This document shows, in pieces, positions 7,534 through 16,066 of a stretch of 33,275 bases of DNA. Both the position numbers and the translations under genes were made by a program. Below the pieces are notes generated by a model, which did not search any database, was not told where the DNA came from, and worked only from the letters and a program-made list of their open reading frames with translations. Source of the DNA: Lachnospiraceae bacterium UBA4364 (GTDB lineage Bacteria > Bacillota > Clostridia > Lachnospirales > Lachnospiraceae); contig DGSK01000039.1 of NCBI GenBank assembly GCA_002393955.1, forward strand, positions 1 through 33,275, read 5' to 3'. Every line of letters begins with the position of its first letter. Within the stretch, counting starts at the first letter, position 1.

Positions 7534-9564
7534 TCAGAAACGAAGGGTAAATTCTGCTTCACCTACAGAAATGACATCGCCGCTTCTGAGAACATTCTGT
7601 CCCTGTATGCGAATACCGCCCACAGCAACAAGTGAATCAGTTCCTTCATCAACAAGGTAAACATGTCCCTCACGGACGATCAGCTGTGCTGCCACCGCCG
7701 TCATATCTTCAGCTGCAAAGCGTATATCACATCCCGATCCGCTTCCTATGGTCGTAAGATCCGTAAGCTCAAAACTCACAGGTCCTTCATACGATCCGGA
7801 GTAAACATCTATAGATACAGGAATACGCGCTCCGGCGGTCTTTGGTATCGGATCCGGAGTCGCTGCTACTGTTCTGGATATCGGATCCGGCGTTGCAGCC
7901 ACTGTAGGAGGTATCTCATCGGATGTTACAGCTACAGTACGCGCTATTGCATCCTGTGATGCTGCAACTGTCCTGCCCACCGGCTCTGCACTGCGATCAG
8001 AAGCACTATTCTGTGCAGGAGCACTATTTGGACGCGGTCTCTTTTTCTTTTTGTTTTTATTAATGACTACTATAAGCAACACTATTGCGAGCAGAAGTAT
8101 AATGAGCAAAAGCACCCCGCCGGCTATGGAAACCGGAAGTACCCAGCCCGGCAGTTCTTTTTCCCCATCTGCATCATCTTCAGTATCATCAGCATTATTA
8201 TCACTGACCGCAGCATTATCGCTTACTGCTTCGTTATCACTGACTGCTGCTTCATCGCCGTCTTCATCACCTGTGGTATCACCCTCATCTCCGGAACCCT
8301 GACCGTCGGGCTCTTTTGCATCAGGATCATCGCCATCCGGCTCATCCGCCGGCTCTTCATCTCCTGCAGGTTCTGTTTCAGCAGGAGCATCACCACCATC
8401 AGCAGGAGTTTCTCCTCCCTCAGAAGGCGTATCGCCATCAGTCGGTATAAGTGTTCCTTCGGTAGGCCTTGTTCCATCAGGATCATCAGCCGGCCTGTCT
8501 TCGGGATCCTTCCCTTCAGCCTCTTCCGCAAACTTCTCGCTGTCACCAACTCTTGCATCCAGCATGGATACATTTCCGATAGACGGATAGTCCTTGGGCA
8601 GGAAAGTCTGCTCATTTCCTTCTGAATCAAATACATTGCTTATGTTTAATGTTACGCTGAACTTGTTTGCAGGTGCCTGCTTCAGTTTGAAACCTGTGCA
8701 GTAAAGCCCCTCAAGGAAGGAAACCATGTCTGAGCCTGCATTCTTTGCTGCATTTGAGCTGCTGACATTATTGTGCGGTCCGCGGCCTACAGTAAAGGTA
8801 TCCTTTGACTTGCCTGTCCAGGACCCGGTACAGATAGTACTTAATATTACCTCAGGTGAATTCTTGATATTCTCACCTGTTTCCGCAGCCAGATCAGCTT
8901 CCTTGCCGCCTTTAAGCTCTACCTTGCCATCGGTTATAAGTATCAGCACTATGACATCACCGCTTGTACGGGCATAGTCACCAAGATACTTTATTGCTTC
9001 ATTTACGCCTGTGTAAGGATCGGTCCAGGCACCATCATACTTAAGATTATCTACAGTCTTTTTTACTTCCTTTACATCAGTCATTCTTTCCTTTACTACT
9101 TTGAATTTCTGATCAAAGGTTGAAACAGTGTAATAAGCCTCATGAGACTCAGCACTTTCGATAGCATCAACATATGACTTTATGATGTCACGCTGTTCGC
9201 TGATGGAACCGGAATTGTCTATCAGGAACATATAATGAATGTTTGTCGAAAAACACTCCGATATAGGCTTCATGGTGCCAAGTTTTTCAGCCGTGGCAGC
9301 GTTGGACTGAAGCGACACAGTAGACTTACTGAAATCATAGTCCTTATAATCTTCACTGGGTGAAAGAAGTGCATAAAGCGTATTATCCTCACTCAGTCCG
9401 TATGCCGAAACCACCTCCGCAAGCTTTACTTCATTATCTATGAACGTTGCGTCGGTTTCATCATGAACCGTATCCGCTGCCATTACAGGCAGGACCGAAT
9501 TCACTGATGAATTCAGAAACAAGGCCAGAACAGCTATCCAGCCGCATAATCTGCGTTTTGTCAT
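7534..9564 (-). CDS. Membrane-spanning vWA-FHA protein
   Basis: This 676-aa protein has a signal peptide (about 1-30, ending VMAAD). A von Willebrand A domain follows (about 105-300) with the MIDAS string DNSGS at 116-120 and ITDG at 210-213. An acidic Pro/Gly/Asp/Glu linker (about 345-470) contains a triple VSDN repeat. One membrane helix (about 475-501) leads to a basic stop-transfer run, a linker with repeated Thr-Val-Ala motifs (about 530-578), and a C-terminal FHA fold (about 580-676). The vWA domain should be outside and the FHA inside. The FHA lacks the usual GR, S-x-x-H and Asn phosphothreonine contacts (IGSGSGCDI instead of IGR), so it may not bind phosphopeptides. It is the last gene of the cluster and starts 104 bases after the PP2C gene, with GGAGA upstream. 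Confidence 0.9.
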   Translation of the reverse strand: MTKRRLCGWIAVLALFLNSSVNSVLPVMAADTVHDETDATFIDNEVKLAEVVSAYGLSEDNTLYALLSPSEDYKDYDFSKSTVSLQSNAATAEKLGTMKPISECFSTNIHYMFLIDNSGSISEQRDIIKSYVDAIESAESHEAYYTVSTFDQKFKVVKERMTDVKEVKKTVDNLKYDGAWTDPYTGVNEAIKYLGDYARTSGDVIVLILITDGKVELKGGKEADLAAETGENIKNSPEVILSTICTGSWTGKSKDTFTVGRGPHNNVSSSNAAKNAGSDMVSFLEGLYCTGFKLKQAPANKFSVTLNISNVFDSEGNEQTFLPKDYPSIGNVSMLDARVGDSEKFAEEAEGKDPEDRPADDPDGTRPTEGTLIPTDGDTPSEGGETPADGGDAPAETEPAGDEEPADEPDGDDPDAKEPDGQGSGDEGDTTGDEDGDEAAVSDNEAVSDNAAVSDNNADDTEDDADGEKELPGWVLPVSIAGGVLLLIILLLAIVLLIVVINKNKKKKRPRPNSAPAQNSASDRSAEPVGRTVAASQDAIARTVAVTSDEIPPTVAATPDPISRTVAATPDPIPKTAGARIPVSIDVYSGSYEGPVSFELTDLTTIGSGSGCDIRFAAEDMTAVAAQLIVREGHVYLVDEGTDSLVAVGGIRIQGQNVLRSGDVISVGEAEFTLRF

Positions 9565-9576
9565 AGTTCTCCTTTC

Positions 9577-9591
9577 TGCCGCTCAGCGGCA
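9577..9591 (-). promoter_or_regulatory. Hairpin next to the vWA-FHA ribosome site
   Basis: TGCCGCTCAGCGGCA is a perfect inverted repeat with a one-base centre. It ends only a few bases upstream of the AAAGGAG site of the vWA-FHA gene. A stem this close to the ribosome site could limit translation. Confidence 0.45.
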
Positions 9592-9611
9592 TCAGTATCA
9601 CTTTATAAATA

Positions 9612-9657
9612 AATAATTGCCCCCATCTGCAGGCATGCCTGCACGGTGACAATTATT
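9612..9657 (-). promoter_or_regulatory. Nested palindrome between PP2C and vWA-FHA genes
   Basis: Arms AATAATTG (9612-9619) and CAATTATT (9650-9657) flank a perfect 16-bp palindrome, TGCAGGCATGCCTGCA (9628-9643). On the minus strand the sequence after it is ATTTATTTATAA, short of a real T-run. It could act as an attenuator or partial terminator before the last gene of the cluster, or as a protein-binding palindrome. Confidence 0.5.
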
Positions 9658-9668
9658 ATCCGTTCAAA

Positions 9669-10391
9669 TCATTTAATTATCACTGTCAGCAATGTCAGAT
9701 TGTCATTATCACCGCTGAAGCGATCCATCATACGCATAAGAAGGCGTTCACCCCATTCCTTCGCTGTTTCAGATTTTATAAGATCTATCGCAGCTTCCTC
9801 ATCCTGGAAGTGCTCCCAGGCTCCGTCTGAACAGAGCAAAAAGGCATCACCGGGTACAATCGGATCTTCAGACTTCTCACACTGAGGTGAATGGCGCTCC
9901 TCATTACCGAGAGTCCTTAACAGTGATGACTGGTCATCATCTGTCGCAATCTGCGCCCTTGTGATCTCACCTGCTTTGTACTTTTTAAAAGCCACGGAAT
10001 GGTCTTCCGTAACAAAAGCAATCTCATCTTTATGGAAAAAATACAGCCTGGAATCACCCACATGTGCCCAGCAGGCATTTTCTCCGTCAACAGCAAGAGA
10101 GACCACAGTGCTTTTCAGCACTGTGTCCCGCTCTTTTTGTATATCAAGTATTTTTTTATTTGACTCTTCTATTATACCCTCAAGCCAGGCGGGACGGTCA
10201 TCACACGTCTCGCTCCAGCCCTCAAGCATGGTATCAACGACACATGCCGAGGCTACTTCGCCAAGCGCATGCCCGCCCAGTCCGTCCGCAACAACGAAGA
10301 TACCATGATCATCCTTAACAGCATGACCGACTGCATCCTCATTGTAACTGCGTCCGCCCTGATTTGTAAATTCATATACGTCGTACTGCAT
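9669..10391 (-). CDS. PP2C-family Ser/Thr phosphatase (second of the cluster)
   Basis: This 240-aa soluble metal-dependent phosphatase should remove phosphate from Ser/Thr residues set by the cluster kinases. The PP2C motifs are in order: RSYNED (D19), VADGLGG (D36), HVGDSRLY, EDHS, LLRTLG, CSDGAWE (D189) and DNDNLTLL (D230). The four metal-binding Asp are all present, and no membrane segment is seen. Its ATG overlaps the stop codon of the protease-FHA gene (TAATG), which implies translational coupling and equal dosage. It differs clearly from the other PP2C in the cluster, so the two may have different targets. Confidence 0.93.
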   Translation of the reverse strand: MQYDVYEFTNQGGRSYNEDAVGHAVKDDHGIFVVADGLGGHALGEVASACVVDTMLEGWSETCDDRPAWLEGIIEESNKKILDIQKERDTVLKSTVVSLAVDGENACWAHVGDSRLYFFHKDEIAFVTEDHSVAFKKYKAGEITRAQIATDDDQSSLLRTLGNEERHSPQCEKSEDPIVPGDAFLLCSDGAWEHFQDEEAAIDLIKSETAKEWGERLLMRMMDRFSGDNDNLTLLTVIIK

Positions 10392-11944
10392 TATACAAGC
10401 TCAACCTTTACTACATTTGCCTTGTCACCAACACAGAAGCTGTCACCGGAATGCAGACGGTAAGGTGCATTAGGTGCAAGCTTTGTTCCATTCATAAGGA
10501 TTGTTCCATATGTGGAACGAAGGTCGGTAATAATGAAATCATTTGTTGCTGCATCAAATGAAACTGTGCAGTGGCGTCCGCTGACACCAACGGTTCCTTC
10601 CTTGTAAACGATAGCACAGCTTGAAGGATCGCGACCGATCATGATGGGAGCTGCACCTACAGGATAGCTCTTTCCGCCATGCTGTGTATCCAGAGGACGG
10701 ATCATTGCCTGCTTCTTCTGAGACTGTGCAACCTGCTGCTGCATCTGTGCCATCTGTGCCTGGTTCTGTGCCTGCATCTGCTGCATCTGCTGCTGATTCT
10801 GCTGCTGCATCTGCTGCATTTCCTTCTTGTCCTTCTTACCCTTAGCTACAAATGCCACGATTATTATGATAATTACAAGAACAACTGCCAGAACTGCAAC
10901 TACACCTATAACGATCCAAACCCATACAGGTACGCCGCCTTTTTCCTTATCTCTGTCATCATCACCATCGTCAGGAGGTGTTATAAGTCCGCCCTCATCA
11001 CCATCACCGTTACCATCACTTAAGCTCGGGCCGTCATCATTGCTGCCGCCGCCGTATGTTGTTGAATAAGGAATATTATTCTTGTCAAGGAAACGTGTCA
11101 GCTCAGTACCGCTGATAGCATAGTAATCTACTTCTATCTGATCAGCGTAAGGCATATTGGACTCAACGTTTGTATTTACACCAATAACATAACCGTCTTC
11201 TGTAACAAGGGGTCCGCCGGAATTACCATGCTGGATGGTAGCATCGATATTGAGACGCTCTACACCCACGCCTTCATTAACAACTATCTTGTTTAATGAT
11301 CCCTTATGTACTGTACAGTCACGGATATCAAAGTGGCTGGCGCTTGTGAAATCATTATCGGAATTGCCGGGGAAACCCGCACTCCATACATCAGTACCTA
11401 CCATTGAGTCATCGGGCTCCATGATGGGAAGAGGCACTCTCTTATCAGTAGCATCACGAAGACGAAGTACTGCAAGGTCAACCTTTTCAACTGAACCGTA
11501 GCAGTCTACATACGCTACATCATAATCCTTATCACTGTAATAAACTCTCAGCTCAGTGCTTTCTGAATAAAGAACCACATCGTATCCCTGATACTCCATA
11601 CCTGTCCAGAGATAATATCCGCCGCCCTCGCCTGCATATTCTACATACTCCTGGACAACGTGATAGTTCGTTACGATATAGGAGGGATCCTCTCCGTTCT
11701 CACCTATAAAGAAACCACTTCCGTTGGAATAAGGGATATCACCCAGATCCTCTATCCACTGGTAATCCCATCCGTCAGTTATGTAGAAAGCGGCATTCTT
11801 AAGATAGAATACCACCGGAACTACACCGTTCCTGACTTCGTTTACATCTGCCCTTGCCTCGATCTTCGGGATTGAAATGCTCATCAGCACTACAACAAGC
11901 GCTGCGAACATACCAAAAAACCGGGATAGCTGTCTTCTCTTCAT
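10391..11944 (-). CDS. Secreted trypsin-like protease fused through the membrane to FHA
   Basis: This 517-aa protein has a signal peptide (about 1-32, ARAD cleavage region) and a trypsin-like S1 domain (about 40-290) with a complete triad: H95 in TNYHVV, D156 in KVDLAVL and S242 in HGNSGGPL. An acidic linker (about 300-335) and one membrane helix (about 338-367) follow. A Gln/Met-rich coiled segment (about 375-412) leads to a canonical FHA domain (about 425-517) with IGR (R438), SGRH (S455, H458) and N485. The protease faces outside and the phosphothreonine reader faces the cytoplasm. There is no PDZ domain, unlike HtrA. AGGAGGG precedes the ATG. It lies 33 bases after one PP2C gene and overlaps the next by one base. 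Confidence 0.93.
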   Translation of the reverse strand: MKRRQLSRFFGMFAALVVVLMSISIPKIEARADVNEVRNGVVPVVFYLKNAAFYITDGWDYQWIEDLGDIPYSNGSGFFIGENGEDPSYIVTNYHVVQEYVEYAGEGGGYYLWTGMEYQGYDVVLYSESTELRVYYSDKDYDVAYVDCYGSVEKVDLAVLRLRDATDKRVPLPIMEPDDSMVGTDVWSAGFPGNSDNDFTSASHFDIRDCTVHKGSLNKIVVNEGVGVERLNIDATIQHGNSGGPLVTEDGYVIGVNTNVESNMPYADQIEVDYYAISGTELTRFLDKNNIPYSTTYGGGSNDDGPSLSDGNGDGDEGGLITPPDDGDDDRDKEKGGVPVWVWIVIGVVAVLAVVLVIIIIIVAFVAKGKKDKKEMQQMQQQNQQQMQQMQAQNQAQMAQMQQQVAQSQKKQAMIRPLDTQHGGKSYPVGAAPIMIGRDPSSCAIVYKEGTVGVSGRHCTVSFDAATNDFIITDLRSTYGTILMNGTKLAPNAPYRLHSGDSFCVGDKANVVKVELV

Positions 11945-11977
11945 AAAATCTTCCCTCCTGCTCCTTTTTGCTTTTTA

Positions 11978-12742
11978 TTAATACACGCACTTTACTACAA
12001 GCGCGGTGTAGTTATCCTGAAACTGTCTTGCATGTATCACAAGCCTCTGCTCTAACTGCTGGCACATAGCACGCTCTGATTTAAACGAAAGGGCAATCTT
12101 GAGCTCATCCTCATCCAGTACACCTCCCACGCCATCCGAGCAGGCAAGCAGTATATCGCCTTCCTTAAGAGGCAGCGGACGAACGCATGCATCCACATCA
12201 TCCATGCCCACTTTGCCGAGGAACTGTGTCAGTGCAGTAGCCTCATCCACCTCACGGCAGGCCTTGCCGTCAAGGTCACCGCAGCGTATCGCAGACAGAT
12301 ACTCATCATGAAACACGTTGTGCTCCTGGTTGAGCCGGTAAAGCCCGTCCCCCCGCTTTAAGAACAGGAAACTGTCTCCCACACTGGCAAAATACAGCTT
12401 TTCCTCATAGATGATGCACACAATTGCCGTGGAACCACCGTCACCGCCTATGACTCTCTCCACAGCCTCCGATGCTTCGAAAACAGCATTCTTAAGCTGT
12501 ATCGCAAGATCCTCGTGCCTGTCCATGGCTGCAAAAGACGCCCTCATACTCTGTACAGCTGTCTCGCTGGCAAGCTTTCCATCCTTCATTCCGCCCATAC
12601 CATCAAAAACCGCAAACAGCAGGCCTTCTTCCCTGAGCTTCATCACATCGAAAGCATTGGCTGTGGTAAAGGAATCTTCCTGTCTCGACCTTGCGCCTAC
12701 GCCCTGCATATTAGCAAGTCTATATCCCAAATGACGCTCCAT
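11978..12742 (-). CDS. PP2C-family Ser/Thr phosphatase (first of the cluster)
   Basis: This 254-aa cytoplasmic phosphatase of the PPM/PP2C class is the probable antagonist of the neighbouring kinases. Motifs in order: RQEDSF (D23), FDGMGG (D47), GGSTA, ASVGDSF, CSDGVGG (D203) and DNYTAL (D243). Its start lies 23 bases inside the preceding FHA gene, so translation is coupled. GGGAG stands just before the ATG. There is no membrane anchor, so it would act on the cytoplasmic faces of the kinases and FHA proteins. It is only distantly similar to the second PP2C of the cluster. Confidence 0.94.
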   Translation of the reverse strand: MERHLGYRLANMQGVGARSRQEDSFTTANAFDVMKLREEGLLFAVFDGMGGMKDGKLASETAVQSMRASFAAMDRHEDLAIQLKNAVFEASEAVERVIGGDGGSTAIVCIIYEEKLYFASVGDSFLFLKRGDGLYRLNQEHNVFHDEYLSAIRCGDLDGKACREVDEATALTQFLGKVGMDDVDACVRPLPLKEGDILLACSDGVGGVLDEDELKIALSFKSERAMCQQLEQRLVIHARQFQDNYTALVVKCVY

Positions 12743-13508
12743 TAATTTCTCCCTTCGAAGCTAGTCCGTTACGCCATGAAAACATATCGCCGCATAATGC
12801 AACAAATATGAATTTACTCTCGCCAAGCTCTATAATGTCACCGGTCTTAATTATAGTCGGTACATATGTCGGTTCTTCATTTACGTATATGCTGTTTGTG
12901 CTCTCTGCCGGGATCAGATGATATTTATTGTGCTTTTCATCATAGGCAAGCCTTGCATGATTGTCGCGGGATATGGTATTGTCACCCTTAATGCAGACAT
13001 CCATTTTATCAGAACGACCTATGGTATTGTTCTTTGCGAAAAGCCTGAAATCCTTCCCCTTATTCACACCCTCTATGCAGACAAGCCAGCCTACAACAGG
13101 CGCTGAAGACATGCTCCTGCTCATAACCGCTACTGTCTTTCCGGTATCTTTCTGGCTTTCATCTTCTTCAGCTTCCTTTTTCTTAGCGTAGCTGGAAGGT
13201 GCTACCGTTGCACCCACATCATCCATTCCATATCCACCGGAAGGAGCGGAACTGACCGGAGTCATACCTGCACCAACCGTTTTTCCTATATCAACACTTC
13301 CGTTAAAGCCGCCTGTCGGAGCAGCATATCCGCCTCCACCATAGCCGGGCGCCACCGTTGAACCAAAGCCGGGTGCCACTGTCGCACCATAGCTGTCAGC
13401 ACCGCCTCCGCCAAACTCGACGCGGTTTATATTTCCGCCGCAATAAGGGCAGGATCCATACTGATCCGTGTCATAAAGATGTCCGTTTGCACATTCGATA
13501 ACTGCCAT
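12720..13508 (-). CDS. Zinc-ribbon FHA-domain protein
   Basis: This 262-aa cytoplasmic protein starts with a small zinc-binding knuckle (C6, H10, C20, C23). A Gly/Ala/Pro/Ser-rich flexible region (about 30-125) holds five Thr-Val-Ala/Gly motifs, with Thr at 43, 51, 77, 101 and 125. A complete FHA domain lies at about 140-240: IGR (R165), S180-R-D-N-H184, and a TNSIYVN loop. A 20-residue tail overlaps the next gene. The layout resembles adaptor proteins whose own N-terminal phosphothreonine is read by their FHA domain, such as actinobacterial GarA/OdhI. That comparison is by architecture only. It sits 44 bases after kinase 1, a natural place for a kinase substrate. Confidence 0.92.
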   Translation of the reverse strand: MAVIECANGHLYDTDQYGSCPYCGGNINRVEFGGGGADSYGATVAPGFGSTVAPGYGGGGYAAPTGGFNGSVDIGKTVGAGMTPVSSAPSGGYGMDDVGATVAPSSYAKKKEAEEDESQKDTGKTVAVMSRSMSSAPVVGWLVCIEGVNKGKDFRLFAKNNTIGRSDKMDVCIKGDNTISRDNHARLAYDEKHNKYHLIPAESTNSIYVNEEPTYVPTIIKTGDIIELGESKFIFVALCGDMFSWRNGLASKGEINGASFGI

Positions 13509-13552
13509 AACTCTCCTCCTTGAAATGTAGTTTAATGATATCCGGCTCTAAA

Positions 13553-15943
13553 TCAATACAGCCAGTCAAATTCTCCCGGATCTGAAATATAAGGCGGATC
13601 CGCATCATAGATCACACCACCGTCTATAAGCATAGGTACCCAGCCAAGCTCATTATGATTACTATCTGCCCAGAAACTGTCCACCATTCCGTCTGCAGTG
13701 TATATAGCCACCCATACGCCTTCAGATTCCATGGGTGATGTCATGCTGCCGTTATCCATTGCCGTGCGGTCAAAGACTATTATATCCCTCTGGACTTCAT
13801 AGCTGTAGTCATGAAAATAAATCATCTCATAACGCATATCACCGCCGTGGTCACCAAGATGCACACCTGATCCCTTATCACCGCTGTCCGTCGGATTCCA
13901 ATAATTCGTGGGTACACCGGTTTCTTCATTGTAACCGCACAGGTCAAGGTCTCGGTTGCCCTCCCACTCAACTATCACTATAAAATCATCACCGGAAACC
14001 TCCGGAACCATGGCTGCGATAAGATTCAGGCCGGATGATGTAAGCTCCCAAGATTCAGTCCTGTCAAAATATCCGTCAGCAGTTACGGTCAGAAGATACT
14101 CTCCCGGCTCAGCTTCAAACTCCACCCTGCCGTCACTGTCCGTAACTTCCTTGTCAATAAGGAAACCGTCCTCGTCCTCCAGAAGTACTGTAGCTCCTGC
14201 CAGACCGGTACCGTAATTCCCACTGTAAACAGTATACTTCAGTTTTGCAACTTCCGGTTCATCATTCCCGTTACCATTATCACCGAGATGAATATCAATA
14301 TCGGGATCAAACTGTATATTCCCCCCGGGAACATTTCCACCCGGACTATCTCCTGTAGAATCCCGGTCATCATCCCCTGTCAGCGAACTGTGATCCGGCT
14401 CATTGTCATCATCGTTGTCATTGTCATTGTCCTTGTCATCATCGTCATCGTCTATATTGCCCTCAGCATAGGTATTGTTATTGTCACCATCTCCTGACCT
14501 TCCGCTAAGTCCTATAGCTACAAGCGCTACCGCAATAATACCACCGATGGCCAGCAAAAAGAACACTGCCGCCAGCGCAAGCACGATGGGGAGTGCAGAC
14601 TTTTTCTTCTTAGGAGGAACGACGCCCCCTTGACCGGAGTGTGCCCCTCCATTTGGAGGATATCCGCCTCCCTGCGTGGGATCCGGCAAACCGGTCTGTC
14701 CATGCCCGGGCATGTTACCAGACTGTTGTGCCTGCGTATTGCCCTGATGCTGTGATGGCATACCCTGATTCTGCCCTAAACTGCCATCAGGAAAAGCCTG
14801 CTGACCAGCCATTGTCCCTGACGGCATTACAGTCCTTGAATCCTGTACAGGCTGAGCCGGTGTCATTGTCTGTGAGTTCGGCATTGCCTGTGACGGCGAT
14901 ATAACCTGTGAATTTGATATCGTCTGCGACGGTGATACAAACGCCGTATTTGCTGCCGTCTGTGAATTTGTCACAACGGAAGAATCAGTCATTGAAACAG
15001 CAGCTCCGGCAGCCGGAACACTCTGACGTACCTGTGGTATCTCGGTCCGTGCCTTTTCAGCCTCTTCCTTTGATATGAGCATGGCATTTTTAAATGCCTT
15101 CATGCTCTGAAAACGATCCTGTGGCTGAACATTCATCGCCATCAGGATAGCTTCTTCAGCAGCCGGAGATATCCTGGCCCCCAGCCTGCTGGGAGGAATA
15201 AGCTCATCCTCCTCTATCCGGTCTATGCTGTCAGGCGGTCTTTTGCCTGTAAGAGCGAAATAAAAAGTCGCACCCAGAGCATAGATATCAGTAAAAGGCC
15301 CCTGCTTTCCCCGCCTTGTATACTGCTCCTTGGGGGCAAAGCCATGCTTTAACACGACATCAAGGGAACGGCTCTTGTCGCCAAGTGAATACCTGGCTGC
15401 GCCGAAATCCAGCAGCTTTACGCCGCCATCCTTTGTAATATAAATATTATCAGGGGTAACATCACGATGAACGATGCCCTTAGCGTGAACGGCGCCAAGC
15501 GCATCCATGACAGGTATAAGTATCTTCGCCGTTTCTTCCCAGTCGAGCTTTCCGCCATGCTCGCGGATATAGACATCAAAACTGGTGCCCTCCACGTAGT
15601 CCATTACAAAATATGCAGTACCATTCTCTTCAAAATAGGTATGTATACGGACTATATTCTCATTTCCGATAAACTGCGCAAGTGTCTGGGCTTCATCGAG
15701 AAAGCGGTCTTTACCATAAGCAAAGCTCTCGCCCCTCTCGCCGGTAAAAGAAACGACCGTGGTTCCCTGTCTGGCAGCCATGGTATCCGGGAAGAATTCC
15801 TTAACAGCTACTTTATTGCCTGTCTTATGATCTGTTGCAGCATAAGTAATGCCGAAGCCGCCCTGGCCCAGCACTCTGTCTATGATATACTGCCCTGCGA
15901 GAACCGTTCCCGAGGCTAACGCCATAGGATACTTATCGCTCAT
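13553..15943 (-). CDS. Transmembrane Ser/Thr protein kinase 1, beta-sandwich ectodomain
   Basis: This 796-aa kinase has its catalytic domain (about 15-290) in the cytoplasm: GQGGFG loop, K48, HRDVTPDN (D161) and DFG (D179). The loop lacks the usual Lys of HRDxKxxN, and the activation segment ends GFAPKEQY instead of the common GTPxYMAPEQ. A Ser/Gln/Pro-rich linker (about 300-440) with imperfect SQ hexads leads to one helix (about 450-480). Outside are an Asp/Asn run (about 497-515), a carboxypeptidase-regulatory-like domain (about 567-645), and a C-terminal beta domain whose start (VEWEGNRDLDLCGYN) recalls DUF2135/YfaP. There are no PASTA repeats. ATG 15943 is chosen because GGAGGAG lies just before it; the upstream ATG falls at the edge of that site. 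A promoter lies at 15988-16016. Confidence 0.93.
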   Translation of the reverse strand: MSDKYPMALASGTVLAGQYIIDRVLGQGGFGITYAATDHKTGNKVAVKEFFPDTMAARQGTTVVSFTGERGESFAYGKDRFLDEAQTLAQFIGNENIVRIHTYFEENGTAYFVMDYVEGTSFDVYIREHGGKLDWEETAKILIPVMDALGAVHAKGIVHRDVTPDNIYITKDGGVKLLDFGAARYSLGDKSRSLDVVLKHGFAPKEQYTRRGKQGPFTDIYALGATFYFALTGKRPPDSIDRIEEDELIPPSRLGARISPAAEEAILMAMNVQPQDRFQSMKAFKNAMLISKEEAEKARTEIPQVRQSVPAAGAAVSMTDSSVVTNSQTAANTAFVSPSQTISNSQVISPSQAMPNSQTMTPAQPVQDSRTVMPSGTMAGQQAFPDGSLGQNQGMPSQHQGNTQAQQSGNMPGHGQTGLPDPTQGGGYPPNGGAHSGQGGVVPPKKKKSALPIVLALAAVFFLLAIGGIIAVALVAIGLSGRSGDGDNNNTYAEGNIDDDDDDKDNDNDNDDDNEPDHSSLTGDDDRDSTGDSPGGNVPGGNIQFDPDIDIHLGDNGNGNDEPEVAKLKYTVYSGNYGTGLAGATVLLEDEDGFLIDKEVTDSDGRVEFEAEPGEYLLTVTADGYFDRTESWELTSSGLNLIAAMVPEVSGDDFIVIVEWEGNRDLDLCGYNEETGVPTNYWNPTDSGDKGSGVHLGDHGGDMRYEMIYFHDYSYEVQRDIIVFDRTAMDNGSMTSPMESEGVWVAIYTADGMVDSFWADSNHNELGWVPMLIDGGVIYDADPPYISDPGEFDWLY

Positions 15944-15987
15944 AAGACTCTCCTCCCCCTTCATATTTTCATTTATTATAGTAACTA

Positions 15988-16016
15988 ATAGTACAACATT
16001 TCCTGTCTTTTATCAA
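15988..16016 (-). promoter_or_regulatory. Internal promoter before kinase 1
   Basis: On the minus strand, TTGATA (16011-16016), a 17-base spacer and TACTAT (15988-15993) lie in the 123-base gap between the kinase genes. It would let kinase 1 and the downstream FHA/PP2C/protease genes be expressed without kinase 2. Confidence 0.55.
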
Positions 16017-16066
16017 CGCTTGCAGACTCCCCGCATAGTTCAGACGGCTGAATCCTAAGTGAATCA

